From Myxococcales bacterium (GTDB lineage: Bacteria > Myxococcota_A > UBA9042): a stretch of DNA of 49,701 nucleotides. This document shows, in pieces, positions 34,846-42,035 of the stretch. Location of the stretch: the NCBI GenBank assembly GCA_009692425.1, contig SHZF01000031.1:1-49701 (forward strand). The letters run 5' to 3'. The translations under genes were made by a program, and so were the position numbers. The notes below the pieces were generated by a model. The model saw nothing but the letters and a program-made list of their open reading frames with translations. It made no database searches and was not told the origin of the DNA. Position 1 is the stretch's first letter. Each line of letters begins with the position of its first letter.

Positions 34846-37248
34846 CTAGCCGCATGGGGGCGGCGACACCAACGGCATCGGCGCCGCAGCGGCCGCCTGA
34901 CCGAACACGGCCACCTTGACCTCCAGGGCCATCTGCCGGCAATTCGGATAGCGATCCACGGGCTTTTTGGCCATGCAGCGCAGGACGGCTCGCACGCACG
35001 CGTCCGGCATCGTCCGGTTGAAGAGGCGGGGGTCCGGCGGTTGCTGCACGGCGTGGGCCACGAAGATGTTGCCCTCGGCGAAGGGCAGTACGCCCGTGAA
35101 CATCCGGTACAGCACGATCCCGAGGGCGTAGATGTCGGCACGGTGGTCGACGGCGCTGCCGTCCAGTTGCTCCGGCGCCATGTAGTACGGCGTGCCGGCC
35201 AGCACCGACTGCTCGCCAAAGCCCTCGTTGAGCACGCGTGCCAGCCCGAAGTCGAGCAGCTTGACGGTGCCGTCGGTCGCCACGAGCACGTTGTCGGGCT
35301 TGATGTCGCGGTGCACGAGCCCCTTGTCGTGGGCATGGTCGAGCGCGGTGCAGAGTTGCTCGAGGACCGACACCAGGAACGCCTGATCCGGCATCGGTCC
35401 CGCCGACATCAGCCAGGCGGTCAGCGGCAGGCCATCGACGTACTCCATCGCGTAGTACAGCACGTCGTCGATGTTGCCCATGTCGTAGATGTGCACGATG
35501 TTCGTGTGGTTCAGGCCGGCCGACAGCTTGACCTCGCGCAGGAAGTACTTGCGCGCGATGTCCGACGGCATCGCCCCCTGCAGCATGAACTTGAGCACGA
35601 CGACGCGGTCGAGCAAGGTGTCCGTCGCCCGGAACACGATGCCGTTGCCGCCCTGGCCGAGCCGCTCGAGCCCCGCATAGCGCTGCGCCAGTTGGATTGG
35701 CACGCCTTGCGGCCAGTCGTGCTGGAACACGGGCAGGTCATCGACCAAGGAACGGACCGGCTCCCGCGGCGGCGGCGACGACGTGCGCGCGATCGAGGCC
35801 GGCCGCTCGCCGATCATCAAGCCGGTGGGCGCCCCGGTGTCGATGCCGGCCGGGTCGGAGATCGGCCGGCGCGCGTCGACATGTTGGGCGCCGGCAAGGT
35901 GCTGGGCGCTGGCAAGGTGCTGGGCGCTGGCAAGCGGGGGCGCCGGTTCGTTGACGAGGCCCTCCTCCATCGTGGCATCGAAGGTCTCGGTGTCTTCGGC
36001 AGCAGCGCGCGCCATCGCGACCGTAGCTGCGGGCGAATTCGTCGGCCGGGCTGGCGCACGCTGGCGGCCAGGCACGGGATACTCTGCCAGCGCATTCAGC
36101 AGCGCACGAGCCCACTCTTGGTCCGACGACCCGTCCTGGACCAGCGGGCCGAGCCGGTCGAGCACCTGGCGGGCGCGCGGCACATCCTTCTGGTCGGCCC
36201 AGATCTGGGCCGCACGCTTGCCGAAGGCGATGCGTTGGGGCACGTCGAGGTCCGTATCGAGGAGTTGTTCCATCGTGCGGGCGGCGCCAACGGCATCTCC
36301 GGCCTGATCCTGGAGTTCGAGTGCCAGCCGGCCGATGTCGGCAAACTGTGCGTCTGACGGCGGCACGACGAGTGCGACCTTGAGGGCGTCGGCGGTCTGG
36401 CCCAGGGCGATGCGCAGCTTGATCACCGCAAGCCGGTCGCCCGCAAGGCCCAAGCAGTGGATGGCACGGTCGGTGTTGCCCGCGCGCTGGTATTCGACCG
36501 CAGCCTTGCGGTGGGCGCCCACGCGCTCGTAGGCCGGAGCCGCTTCGGCGTGGCGACCCGCCTTGGCCCACGCGGCAGCCGCTGCCTCCGTGCGCCCCAG
36601 CCGGTGCAACATGTCGGCGGCGAGGCCGTTGTCGCCGGCGCGTTCGGCGCACAGCAGGGCCTTGTCCCATTGCTGGGCGAGAACCCACTGTTCGGCAGCC
36701 TGCTTCCAGTTCGCCGCCGCCTCGAATCCCTCGGCCCGCAGGACGGCGGCCGTCGCGCCTTCGCCGGCCCGGACGTACAAATCGGCCGCTGCGCCGCGGT
36801 TGCCAGCCTTGCGCTGCAATTCCGCGGCATACGCGACGTCTCCGAGCGATTCTGCCAGCGCTGCGGCTCCGACCCAGTCGGCCCCGGCGACGAGCATGCG
36901 CAAAGCTGCGTTCGCGTTGTCCGCCTTCTCATGGCATTTCGCGGCTGCGGCGAAGTCCTTGCCTTCTTCGAATCGCTCTGCGGCCTTGGCCCACATCTCG
37001 CCGCGGCGCCAGGCCCGGGCCGCATCGAGCAGGCGACCCGCCTTCTCGAAATGCCGCGCTGCCGCCTCCCAGTCACCGGCATCGAGTGCAAGGCGACCGG
37101 CCTTGAGGAAGTTGCCGTCCTGGACCGCTACTTGCCGCGGGGCAGCCGCGCCCCTGCGGCTCAGCGTGTCGATGAGCCGGCGAATCGCCAGGAAACCGAC
37201 CACGATGACGACGACGACGATGGCGTAAGAGATGTAGCGAGGGTCCAT
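34846..37248 (-). CDS. Membrane-anchored Ser/Thr protein kinase with helical-repeat sensor-like region
   Basis: The start is ATG 37248; 800 residues. An N-terminal transmembrane helix (ISYAIVVVVIVVGFLAI, about 6-22) is followed by a long Ala-rich helical-repeat region (about 45-345) with TPR/SEL1-like units (AARHFEKAGRLLDAARAWRRG, EMWAKAAERFEEGKDF, and many more ending in LAGDRLAVIKL). A disordered linker contains LASAQH and LAGAQH units. The kinase domain (about 525-790) has LGQGGNGIVF, VVLKFM, HRDIKPDNVL, DFGLA and APEQ, all present. The order (membrane helix, repeats, kinase) is inverted relative to PASTA-type kinases. The kinase core resembles that of the PilZ-kinase at 25037-28282, so the two may share ancestry. 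A minus-strand promoter candidate lies upstream. Confidence 0.85.
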   Translation of the reverse strand: MDPRYISYAIVVVVIVVGFLAIRRLIDTLSRRGAAAPRQVAVQDGNFLKAGRLALDAGDWEAAARHFEKAGRLLDAARAWRRGEMWAKAAERFEEGKDFAAAAKCHEKADNANAALRMLVAGADWVGAAALAESLGDVAYAAELQRKAGNRGAAADLYVRAGEGATAAVLRAEGFEAAANWKQAAEQWVLAQQWDKALLCAERAGDNGLAADMLHRLGRTEAAAAAWAKAGRHAEAAPAYERVGAHRKAAVEYQRAGNTDRAIHCLGLAGDRLAVIKLRIALGQTADALKVALVVPPSDAQFADIGRLALELQDQAGDAVGAARTMEQLLDTDLDVPQRIAFGKRAAQIWADQKDVPRARQVLDRLGPLVQDGSSDQEWARALLNALAEYPVPGRQRAPARPTNSPAATVAMARAAAEDTETFDATMEEGLVNEPAPPLASAQHLASAQHLAGAQHVDARRPISDPAGIDTGAPTGLMIGERPASIARTSSPPPREPVRSLVDDLPVFQHDWPQGVPIQLAQRYAGLERLGQGGNGIVFRATDTLLDRVVVLKFMLQGAMPSDIARKYFLREVKLSAGLNHTNIVHIYDMGNIDDVLYYAMEYVDGLPLTAWLMSAGPMPDQAFLVSVLEQLCTALDHAHDKGLVHRDIKPDNVLVATDGTVKLLDFGLARVLNEGFGEQSVLAGTPYYMAPEQLDGSAVDHRADIYALGIVLYRMFTGVLPFAEGNIFVAHAVQQPPDPRLFNRTMPDACVRAVLRCMAKKPVDRYPNCRQMALEVKVAVFGQAAAAAPMPLVSPPPCG
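35882..35935. repeat. 18-bp tandem repeat, three copies
   Basis: Units 35882-35899, 35900-35917 and 35918-35935 are variants of tgctgggcgctggcaagg. On the minus strand they encode repeated Leu-Ala-(Ser/Gly)-Ala-Gln-His in the linker of the membrane kinase. The period keeps frame. Confidence 0.8.
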
Positions 37249-37517
37249 CGGCGTCGAAACATCCGCAAGCGCCGGCCATCGGCTGGGTAGCCGACGCCGG
37301 TCGCGCAGAAGTGTAGCGCGCGGGCGGACGGGAACAAGTCTCGGGTGCGCGCGCCGCCGCCGGGAATCGGCGGCGTCTGGCCAAATGATGATAATTTATG
37401 CACCGTGTTGACATTACCCACACAGGCCTGCGACCGGCACGGCACGGCACGTCGCCAGCCTTGCCCTGTTCGGGTACGGCAGGGGCTGTACGCCAGAACG
37501 GAATGGCGCGTGCACGT
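37249..37517. other. Divergent intergenic region, AT-richer patch
   Basis: This part of the 371-base gap between the membrane kinase and the Kazal-S74 gene contains no gene that I can support. Around 37381-37420 it has a locally AT-rich patch (atgatgataatttatg and ttgacattaccca), unlike the surrounding DNA. A TTGACA at 37408-37413 has no -10 at the right spacing. The plus-strand signal that does fit is the sigma-54 site that starts at 37518. Confidence 0.5.
37310..37337 (-). promoter_or_regulatory. Candidate sigma-70-type promoter for the membrane kinase gene
   Basis: On the minus strand ttgttc (37337-37332) and tacact (37315-37310) are 16 bases apart, about 60 bases before the ATG at 37248. 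The -10 matches TATAAT at four of six positions and the -35 matches TTGACA at four of six. It is the best pair in the 371-base gap for the minus strand. Confidence 0.35.
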
Positions 37518-37533
37518 TGGCACGGTCCTTGCT
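37518..37533 (+). promoter_or_regulatory. Consensus sigma-54 (-24/-12) promoter of the Kazal-S74 gene
   Basis: tggcacg-gtcc-ttgct matches TGGCACG-N4-TTGCW at every defined base. It lies 86 bases before the ATG at 37620, giving a leader of about 75 bases. The core is almost identical to the site at 5348-5363, including the first three spacer bases (gtc). Transcription would need RpoN plus an enhancer-binding activator, neither of which is in the window. Confidence 0.75.
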
Positions 37534-37619
37534 ACGCTTCCTGATGTGGCTGCCCGGGCGGCCGCGCGAGTGAGCCCGCCAAGTGCCACAGTTGGACGTT
37601 CGTCAGCCGGAGGAAGTCG

Positions 37620-39395
37620 ATGCGCAGCGAATTCAAGATGCAATGGGAACTCAACCTGCAACTGTGGGTGGTGGCGATCGCGGTGGCAATGGGCGCGTGC
37701 GAAGCCCTGCCGTCTCCTGCGCCCGTGACGGGTGGAGGCAACGATGCGGCCGGCCAACTCGGCGATGCGCTCGGCCAAGGCTCCGATGCGACAGCGACCG
37801 CCGATACCGCCGGGGCGAGCGACGCCAGCACCGCAATCGATGGCAGCACTGCAGTCGATGGCAGCACTGCGGCCCCACCTGACGCGATCGCCGCCCCAGA
37901 CATCGCCAAGCCCGACGGCGCTACGACCGTGCCCAGCGATGCCGTCGCCCCGGCCGACGTCGCGCCCGGTGGCTGCAAGGGTGGCGACCCGAACGCGTGC
38001 CCAGGGGGGTACTGTGCAACACCGGCGGGCCAGTGCGGCGGTGCCGGCGAATGCAAGGCAAAACCAACGGCTTGCCCTGCCATCGGCGCAATCACGAAGA
38101 CGTGCGGGTGCGACGGCAAGACCTACGAGACGAGTTGCGAGGCGGCGGCATCGGGCACCGCGGTGCAGGCGCTAGGCGCGTGCCCGACCGTGTTCAAGGG
38201 GTGCGGCGTCGGCATGGGCGTGCCGGAGACGTGCGCGGCCAACGAGTACTGCCTGCTGACCGGCGGCGCCTGCTCGGGCAAGGGCCAATGCGCGCCGAAG
38301 CCGCAGATCTGCACGATGGAAGAGGCACCGGTGTGCGGCTGCGACGGCAAAACCTACAGCAACAAGTGCGCCGCGGCCGGTGCGGGCCAGAACGTGAACG
38401 TGAAGGCCACGTGCGTAGCTCCGCCGTCGAGTTGCCAGGTTGGCACCGCGACGTGCGGGCCGGGCAAGTTCTGCGAGGGCAAGCCCGGTGTGTGCAAGGG
38501 CGACGGCGCGTGCGTTGCGCAACCGAAGATGTGCACGAAGGAGCTCAATCAGATGTGCGGCTGCAACAACGTCACCTACGGCAATCCGTGCATGGCGGCT
38601 TCGGCGGGCGCGACCGTGCAGTACGACGGGCCGTGCAAGGATGGCCCGCCGCCGGGTGGTTGCACGGTTGGCGACGCGACGTGTGGCAAGGCGGAGTACT
38701 GTGCCGGCCAGCCTGGGGCATGCGGCGGGCCAGGCCAGTGCGCCAAGAAGCCTGATGGCTGCAACACGCTGTACGCGCCAGTGTGCGGCTGCGACGGCAA
38801 GACCTACGGCAACTCGTGTGAGGCCTACAACCAGGGTATGAACGTCAAAGGCAAGGGCGAATGCGCGGGCGCCACCGGCGGCCCGCCGCAGTGGTACCTG
38901 ACGTGCGGCGCACCGGTCTGCCAGGGCTGGACCCCGAACCCCAACGTGCCGTTGTGCGCGAGCCAGCAGACGGGCGATGCGTGCAAGGTGGCCGGCGAGA
39001 TGTGCGACCCCAAGAACGGCTGCAACGCGTACCTGCTCTGCACGGCCTCCGACCCAACGATGGGGCCGGGCGGCTGCCCGAAGTCGCGCCGCAGCCTGAA
39101 GTCCGACGTCGCCTACGTGACGCCGGCCGAAGCGCGCGGCCTGCATGATCAGGTGCTGCAGACTAAGCTCGCCACCTACCGGTACACCGCGATGGGCGAG
39201 CACGGCCGGCGCCACCTCGGCTTCATCATCGAAGACCAGCCCGCCGGCAGCGTCGCCGTGGACCCTGGCCGCGACATGGTCGAGTTGTATGGGTACCTGT
39301 CGATGTCGGTCGCCGCGTTGCAGGAGCAGGCGCGCCGCATCGAGGCCTTGCAGCGCAAGGTCGAAGAACTGGAGCATGGGCGCATGTGTCAGTAG
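37620..39395 (+). CDS. Lipoprotein with four Kazal-like domains and a C-terminal S74-type chaperone domain
   Basis: The start is ATG 37620 after GGAGG (six-base spacing); 591 residues. The signal peptide ends in AMGAC (Cys about 27), and an Ala/Asp/Thr/Pro stalk follows. Four Kazal-like modules share VCGCDGKTYxxxC-type cores near residues 161, 240, 320 and 390 (CGCDGKTYETSC, CGCDGKTYSNKC, CGCNNVTYGNPC, CGCDGKTYGNSC). Kazal domains are serine-protease inhibitors or protein-binding modules. After a short Cys-rich linker the last 110 residues resemble the S74 intramolecular-chaperone autoprocessing domain: SRRSLKSDV, LATYRYTAMGEHGRRHLGFIIEDQ, VELYGYLSMSVAALQEQ and a terminal coiled coil. The S-x4-K spacing fits the catalytic Ser-Lys pair. 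It likely trimerises and may cleave itself. It is transcribed from the sigma-54 promoter just upstream. Confidence 0.8.
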   Translation: MRSEFKMQWELNLQLWVVAIAVAMGACEALPSPAPVTGGGNDAAGQLGDALGQGSDATATADTAGASDASTAIDGSTAVDGSTAAPPDAIAAPDIAKPDGATTVPSDAVAPADVAPGGCKGGDPNACPGGYCATPAGQCGGAGECKAKPTACPAIGAITKTCGCDGKTYETSCEAAASGTAVQALGACPTVFKGCGVGMGVPETCAANEYCLLTGGACSGKGQCAPKPQICTMEEAPVCGCDGKTYSNKCAAAGAGQNVNVKATCVAPPSSCQVGTATCGPGKFCEGKPGVCKGDGACVAQPKMCTKELNQMCGCNNVTYGNPCMAASAGATVQYDGPCKDGPPPGGCTVGDATCGKAEYCAGQPGACGGPGQCAKKPDGCNTLYAPVCGCDGKTYGNSCEAYNQGMNVKGKGECAGATGGPPQWYLTCGAPVCQGWTPNPNVPLCASQQTGDACKVAGEMCDPKNGCNAYLLCTASDPTMGPGGCPKSRRSLKSDVAYVTPAEARGLHDQVLQTKLATYRYTAMGEHGRRHLGFIIEDQPAGSVAVDPGRDMVELYGYLSMSVAALQEQARRIEALQRKVEELEHGRMCQ

Positions 39396-39532
39396 CGGGC
39401 AGCCGACGCAGCCGCGGCACCGCAAAAATCGGCTGGCGGGCAGCGCGGACTTGGGGCAAAGTGGTGGCCGGGCCTCGGGATGTCCCACGGATCTCTCGGC
39501 GGGAGGTTGCCATCGCCTGCGAGTCGCCGTCC

Positions 39533-40621
39533 GTGCCGACCGCCCCTTCGGCTGACCTGCGCCGCCAACTCGACGCGCTGCACCTCCGGTTTCACCTGCA
39601 CTTCGTCGATCACGCTCGCCTGACGCGCGACGTGGGTCGCCTCGACGCGCTGATCGGCGAGGCCGAAGCATTGCACGGCGCGGCGTTTCGGCTGGCTGAA
39701 CTCAGCGATGACCTCGGGTTTCGGCGCGTCGTCGATGCGGCAGAACGGCGGCTCGACACGTACCGGGCGATGCGCGGCAGCATCGCGCAGGCCCACGCGG
39801 CTGCGGGGTTGCGGGACCGCGAGGCAAACCAGCTGACGCGGCGGGCGGGGTTCGTCGTGCACCGCTACCTGCGCCACTTTGCGCTCGCGCCGCCAGATTC
39901 GGGCAGCGAGGAGCGACTCGTCGAGATCATCGCCGACCTGCGCGCCATCGAACGGCGCCTGGCACCCATGCTGCCGCGCCTGCAGGTGCCGCAGGTGGCG
40001 GGAGAAGCGGCGACGCTTGCGGCCTTCCTCCAAGGGTTCGAGGCCCGTCTGAGTGCCCTGCGTCAAACCAGGGTGGCGGAGGCAGGGCCGGCCCGGCACG
40101 CCTTGCTGGTCGAGCGACTCCACGCGCTGCACGGAGAGTGGCTGACACACGTGCAACCGCTCGGCCCTGCGTTGCGTCGAGTGGGCCTGCTCGACCGCCT
40201 CGTGCACGCGCTCGACACCACCGTGGACGCGCTTCTGCTCCGGCTGGGCGTGGCCGATGCCGATGCCGCGGTCGCGCACGGGGCGACATGGTTGCTGCTG
40301 TGGCAGCGCGAGCGGGCCGCGACCGTCGATGCCCACCTGGCCCTTGCACCGCGGGAGCGCGCCCAACGCCTTTTCGGCCACGCGCACGCACTGCACGAGA
40401 ACTGGCGGCGGCAGTTGCTGGCGGCGCCGGCGACGCGCGATCGGGTGCGGGCGTTGTGGCTGTGCGACGCGATCGACGAGGTTGAGATACAACTCACAGC
40501 GTTGGCAGACGGCCATGCTGGCGCGGTCGATGTCGATGCACTCGAAGGCGTACGCGACGTGCTGGCCGCCGCCACGCGCAGCCATGACCAGGTCGTGGCG
40601 GCCCGCGCGCTCGCCCAGTAG
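39533..40621 (+). CDS. Helical protein of unknown function
   Basis: From GTG 39533 the protein has 362 residues; it is Leu/Ala/Arg/His-rich, all helical, with no signal peptide or membrane segment and no recognised motif. Patterns such as LRRQLDALHLRFHLHFVDHARLTRDVGRLDALI and VEIIADLRAIERRLAPMLPRLQVPQ suggest long antiparallel helices or coiled coils. The start is uncertain: a strong GGGAGG at 39501-39506 sits five bases before an in-frame ATC (39512), while GTG 39533 has a poor ribosome site; a true start at the ATC would add seven residues. It follows the Kazal-S74 gene by about 137 bases. Function unknown. Confidence 0.6.
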   Translation: MPTAPSADLRRQLDALHLRFHLHFVDHARLTRDVGRLDALIGEAEALHGAAFRLAELSDDLGFRRVVDAAERRLDTYRAMRGSIAQAHAAAGLRDREANQLTRRAGFVVHRYLRHFALAPPDSGSEERLVEIIADLRAIERRLAPMLPRLQVPQVAGEAATLAAFLQGFEARLSALRQTRVAEAGPARHALLVERLHALHGEWLTHVQPLGPALRRVGLLDRLVHALDTTVDALLLRLGVADADAAVAHGATWLLLWQRERAATVDAHLALAPRERAQRLFGHAHALHENWRRQLLAAPATRDRVRALWLCDAIDEVEIQLTALADGHAGAVDVDALEGVRDVLAAATRSHDQVVAARALAQ

Positions 40622-40622
40622 C

Positions 40623-40739
40623 CGCTGTGCGGAATTCGAAATGGTGCGACTCGCGTTCCCGCCCCGTACGTACACGCAGAGTCACGTGGACTACGTCGTC
40701 GAGGTCGTCGCGTCGGAATCGGAGTCTGGCTCATTGTGA
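40623..40739 (+). pseudogene. C-terminal remnant of a tryptophanase-family beta-lyase
   Basis: Directly after the previous stop, in another frame, lies RCAEFEMVRLAFPPRTYTQSH, then VDYVVEVV, a short Ser/Glu tail and a stop. It matches the conserved end of tryptophanase and tyrosine phenol-lyase, where (E)LLRLTIPR-x-YTQTHMDFIIE-type sequence lies near the C-terminus. Only about 35 codons remain; the catalytic body and the PLP-lysine are absent. It is therefore a dead fragment of a PLP-dependent enzyme that splits tryptophan, tyrosine or cysteine. The missing 5' part is replaced by the end of the helical-protein gene, so a deletion or recombination joined the two. Confidence 0.65.
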
Positions 40740-40813
40740 CGAAGTGGGTCCCTGATTGATCGCCCAAGAAACTGAAATTACCACGTTGCCATTGAACTTA
40801 AATGGTTTTGTGA
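40740..40813. other. AT-richer spacer between two gene remnants
   Basis: This short stretch (gaaactgaaattacc, cattgaacttaaatgg) is clearly richer in A+T than the rest of the window. It contains no open frame of note and lies between the tryptophanase remnant and the next fragment. It may be non-coding DNA left at a recombination joint or a short leader region. Confidence 0.4.
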
Positions 40814-41110
40814 TGGCGTTGTCGAAACGATCCGTCACCAACGGGCGCAGCCCTGGTGCAGCAAGTACGCTTGGCCTTCACGGCCGGCGCCAAGGTGTGG
40901 CACTGGACCCCCGCTGGCTCCGGGTACCGCGCGATCCTGGCGGCCGGCGCGCACACGCCCTGGCGGGTGAAGTTGGCGGCCAACGGGGCCCTGTTGGAGT
41001 CCAAGGCGGTCCTGACCGACGTGCTGAGTCGGCTGTTGACGGGCATCGGCGTCGACGGCAATGGCGCGATGGTGATTGCGAGCTACGGGCAGCCCGCGGG
41101 CTGCAAGTAG
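40814..41110 (+). pseudogene. C-terminal fragment of an unidentified protein
   Basis: The frame is open from 40814 and has its first plausible start at GTG 40856, giving 84 residues. It is protein-like (VRLAFTAGAKVWHWTPAGSGY, TPWRVKLAANGALLESKAV, TGIGVDGNGAMVIASYGQPAGCK) with a beta-strand pattern. It lacks a signal peptide or an N-terminal domain, which suggests the end of a longer, exported or repeat protein whose front has been lost. I cannot place the family. It is convergent with the GST-like gene, with 11 bases between the stops. Confidence 0.4.
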
Positions 41111-41121
41111 AACGCGTCGGC

Positions 41122-41925
41122 CTACACTACCTTGCGCCCGCGCTCGTCGGCATACATCCGGGTCCCGTGGGCGCCGGCAGCCGTCGCCCGCAGTTCGCGC
41201 ACGATGGCCGCGAACGCCGGCGGCGTGTCTTCGACCGGGACGTTCATGAAGGGATGGTCGTCGGGCAGCAGCACGGGGGCGGCCAGTGCCGCAAACGTGA
41301 CGTCGGCCGCGCTCATGCGGTCCCCCACCAGCCAGCGCTGACCGGCTGCGTCGGCGGGCTGGGCGGCCAGCGCCGCACTCGCATCGGCGAACAGCGCGCG
41401 CACCTTGGCGAGCGAACGCGCGGCCGACTCGTCCGTGATGTGCAGTGTCCGGCGGATGCCACGCGCGGCCAGCGGATAGGCGGCCCGTACCAACGCCACC
41501 TCCCACCCCGGCACGCCGGCCTGCAGCGCACGCAGCGCGAGGTCCTTGTGCGGCAGCACGTGCCAATACGCCAGGCGGCGGGCGTTGGGACCGAGATCGT
41601 CGTCGCAGCGGGCTTCCCACGCCTCGACTGCGGCCCGCAGCGTGGGCTCGGCAGGGAACAGGCGCAGGGGCTCGGGCAGCCCCGCGTCGACGTGCAGCAA
41701 GATGCCGGTGGAGTCCGGCCAAACGTCCTTGCCGCGCACCAGGCACGGCGTCGCGCGCACGTCCTTGCGCCCGCTGCGCAGTCGCAGGGGCAGCGTGGCG
41801 CGCAGGTGTGCGATCGGCAGGTGGCCTTCCTCAACATAGACGATCCCGGCGCGGTCCATCGCCCAGCGTGCCTTGTCACAGTAGTGGCTGGCGGAGATCG
41901 TGATGAAGCGGTAGGGAGCGGTCAT
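41122..41925 (-). CDS. Glutathione S-transferase-like protein
   Basis: From ATG 41925 (AGGA five bases upstream) the protein has 267 residues. The N-terminal thioredoxin-like part has the ISASHYCDKARWAMDRAG motif with an SxxC-type site (residues about 12-15), VRATPCLV with the cis-Pro, and PDSTGILLHVD for the Glu/Asp-Ser glutathione contact. The helical C-terminal half ends with WLVGDRMSAADVTFAALAAP, the conserved GST N-capping box with its Asp. The family conjugates or reduces glutathione or uses other thiols; the substrate is unknown. The stop of the flavin-oxidase remnant lies 12 bases upstream of its start, so the two may once have been one operon. Confidence 0.8.
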   Translation of the reverse strand: MTAPYRFITISASHYCDKARWAMDRAGIVYVEEGHLPIAHLRATLPLRLRSGRKDVRATPCLVRGKDVWPDSTGILLHVDAGLPEPLRLFPAEPTLRAAVEAWEARCDDDLGPNARRLAYWHVLPHKDLALRALQAGVPGWEVALVRAAYPLAARGIRRTLHITDESAARSLAKVRALFADASAALAAQPADAAGQRWLVGDRMSAADVTFAALAAPVLLPDDHPFMNVPVEDTPPAFAAIVRELRATAAGAHGTRMYADERGRKVV

Positions 41926-41937
41926 GCGTTTCCTGGG

Positions 41938-42020
41938 TCATACGAGGTTGCAGCGCCCGGGCGCGATGATGCCGTTGGGGTCCAGCGCCGCCTTCAAGCA
42001 CGCGGTTGTCGAGGCTGCGG
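41938..42020 (-). pseudogene. C-terminal remnant of a flavin (VAO-type) oxidase
   Basis: On the minus strand LKAALDPNGIIAPGRCNLV, then stop, is the standard end of vanillyl-alcohol-oxidase-family flavoenzymes, where (L)KxALDPNGIL-x-PGR closes the cap domain. Upstream, RFRSLDNRV in a neighbouring frame may be the preceding part of the same protein, which would mean a frameshift between them. Nothing else of the enzyme is present. The lipoprotein gene at 42036 ends just before it, so the front has been lost. It ends 12 bases before the GST-like gene start. Confidence 0.5.
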
Positions 42021-42035
42021 AAGCGCCGCCAGACT

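Noticed and set aside
37408-37413. TTGACA -35 box
   Set aside because: There is no -10-like sequence 16 to 18 bases downstream; the sigma-54 site at 37518 explains the downstream gene better.
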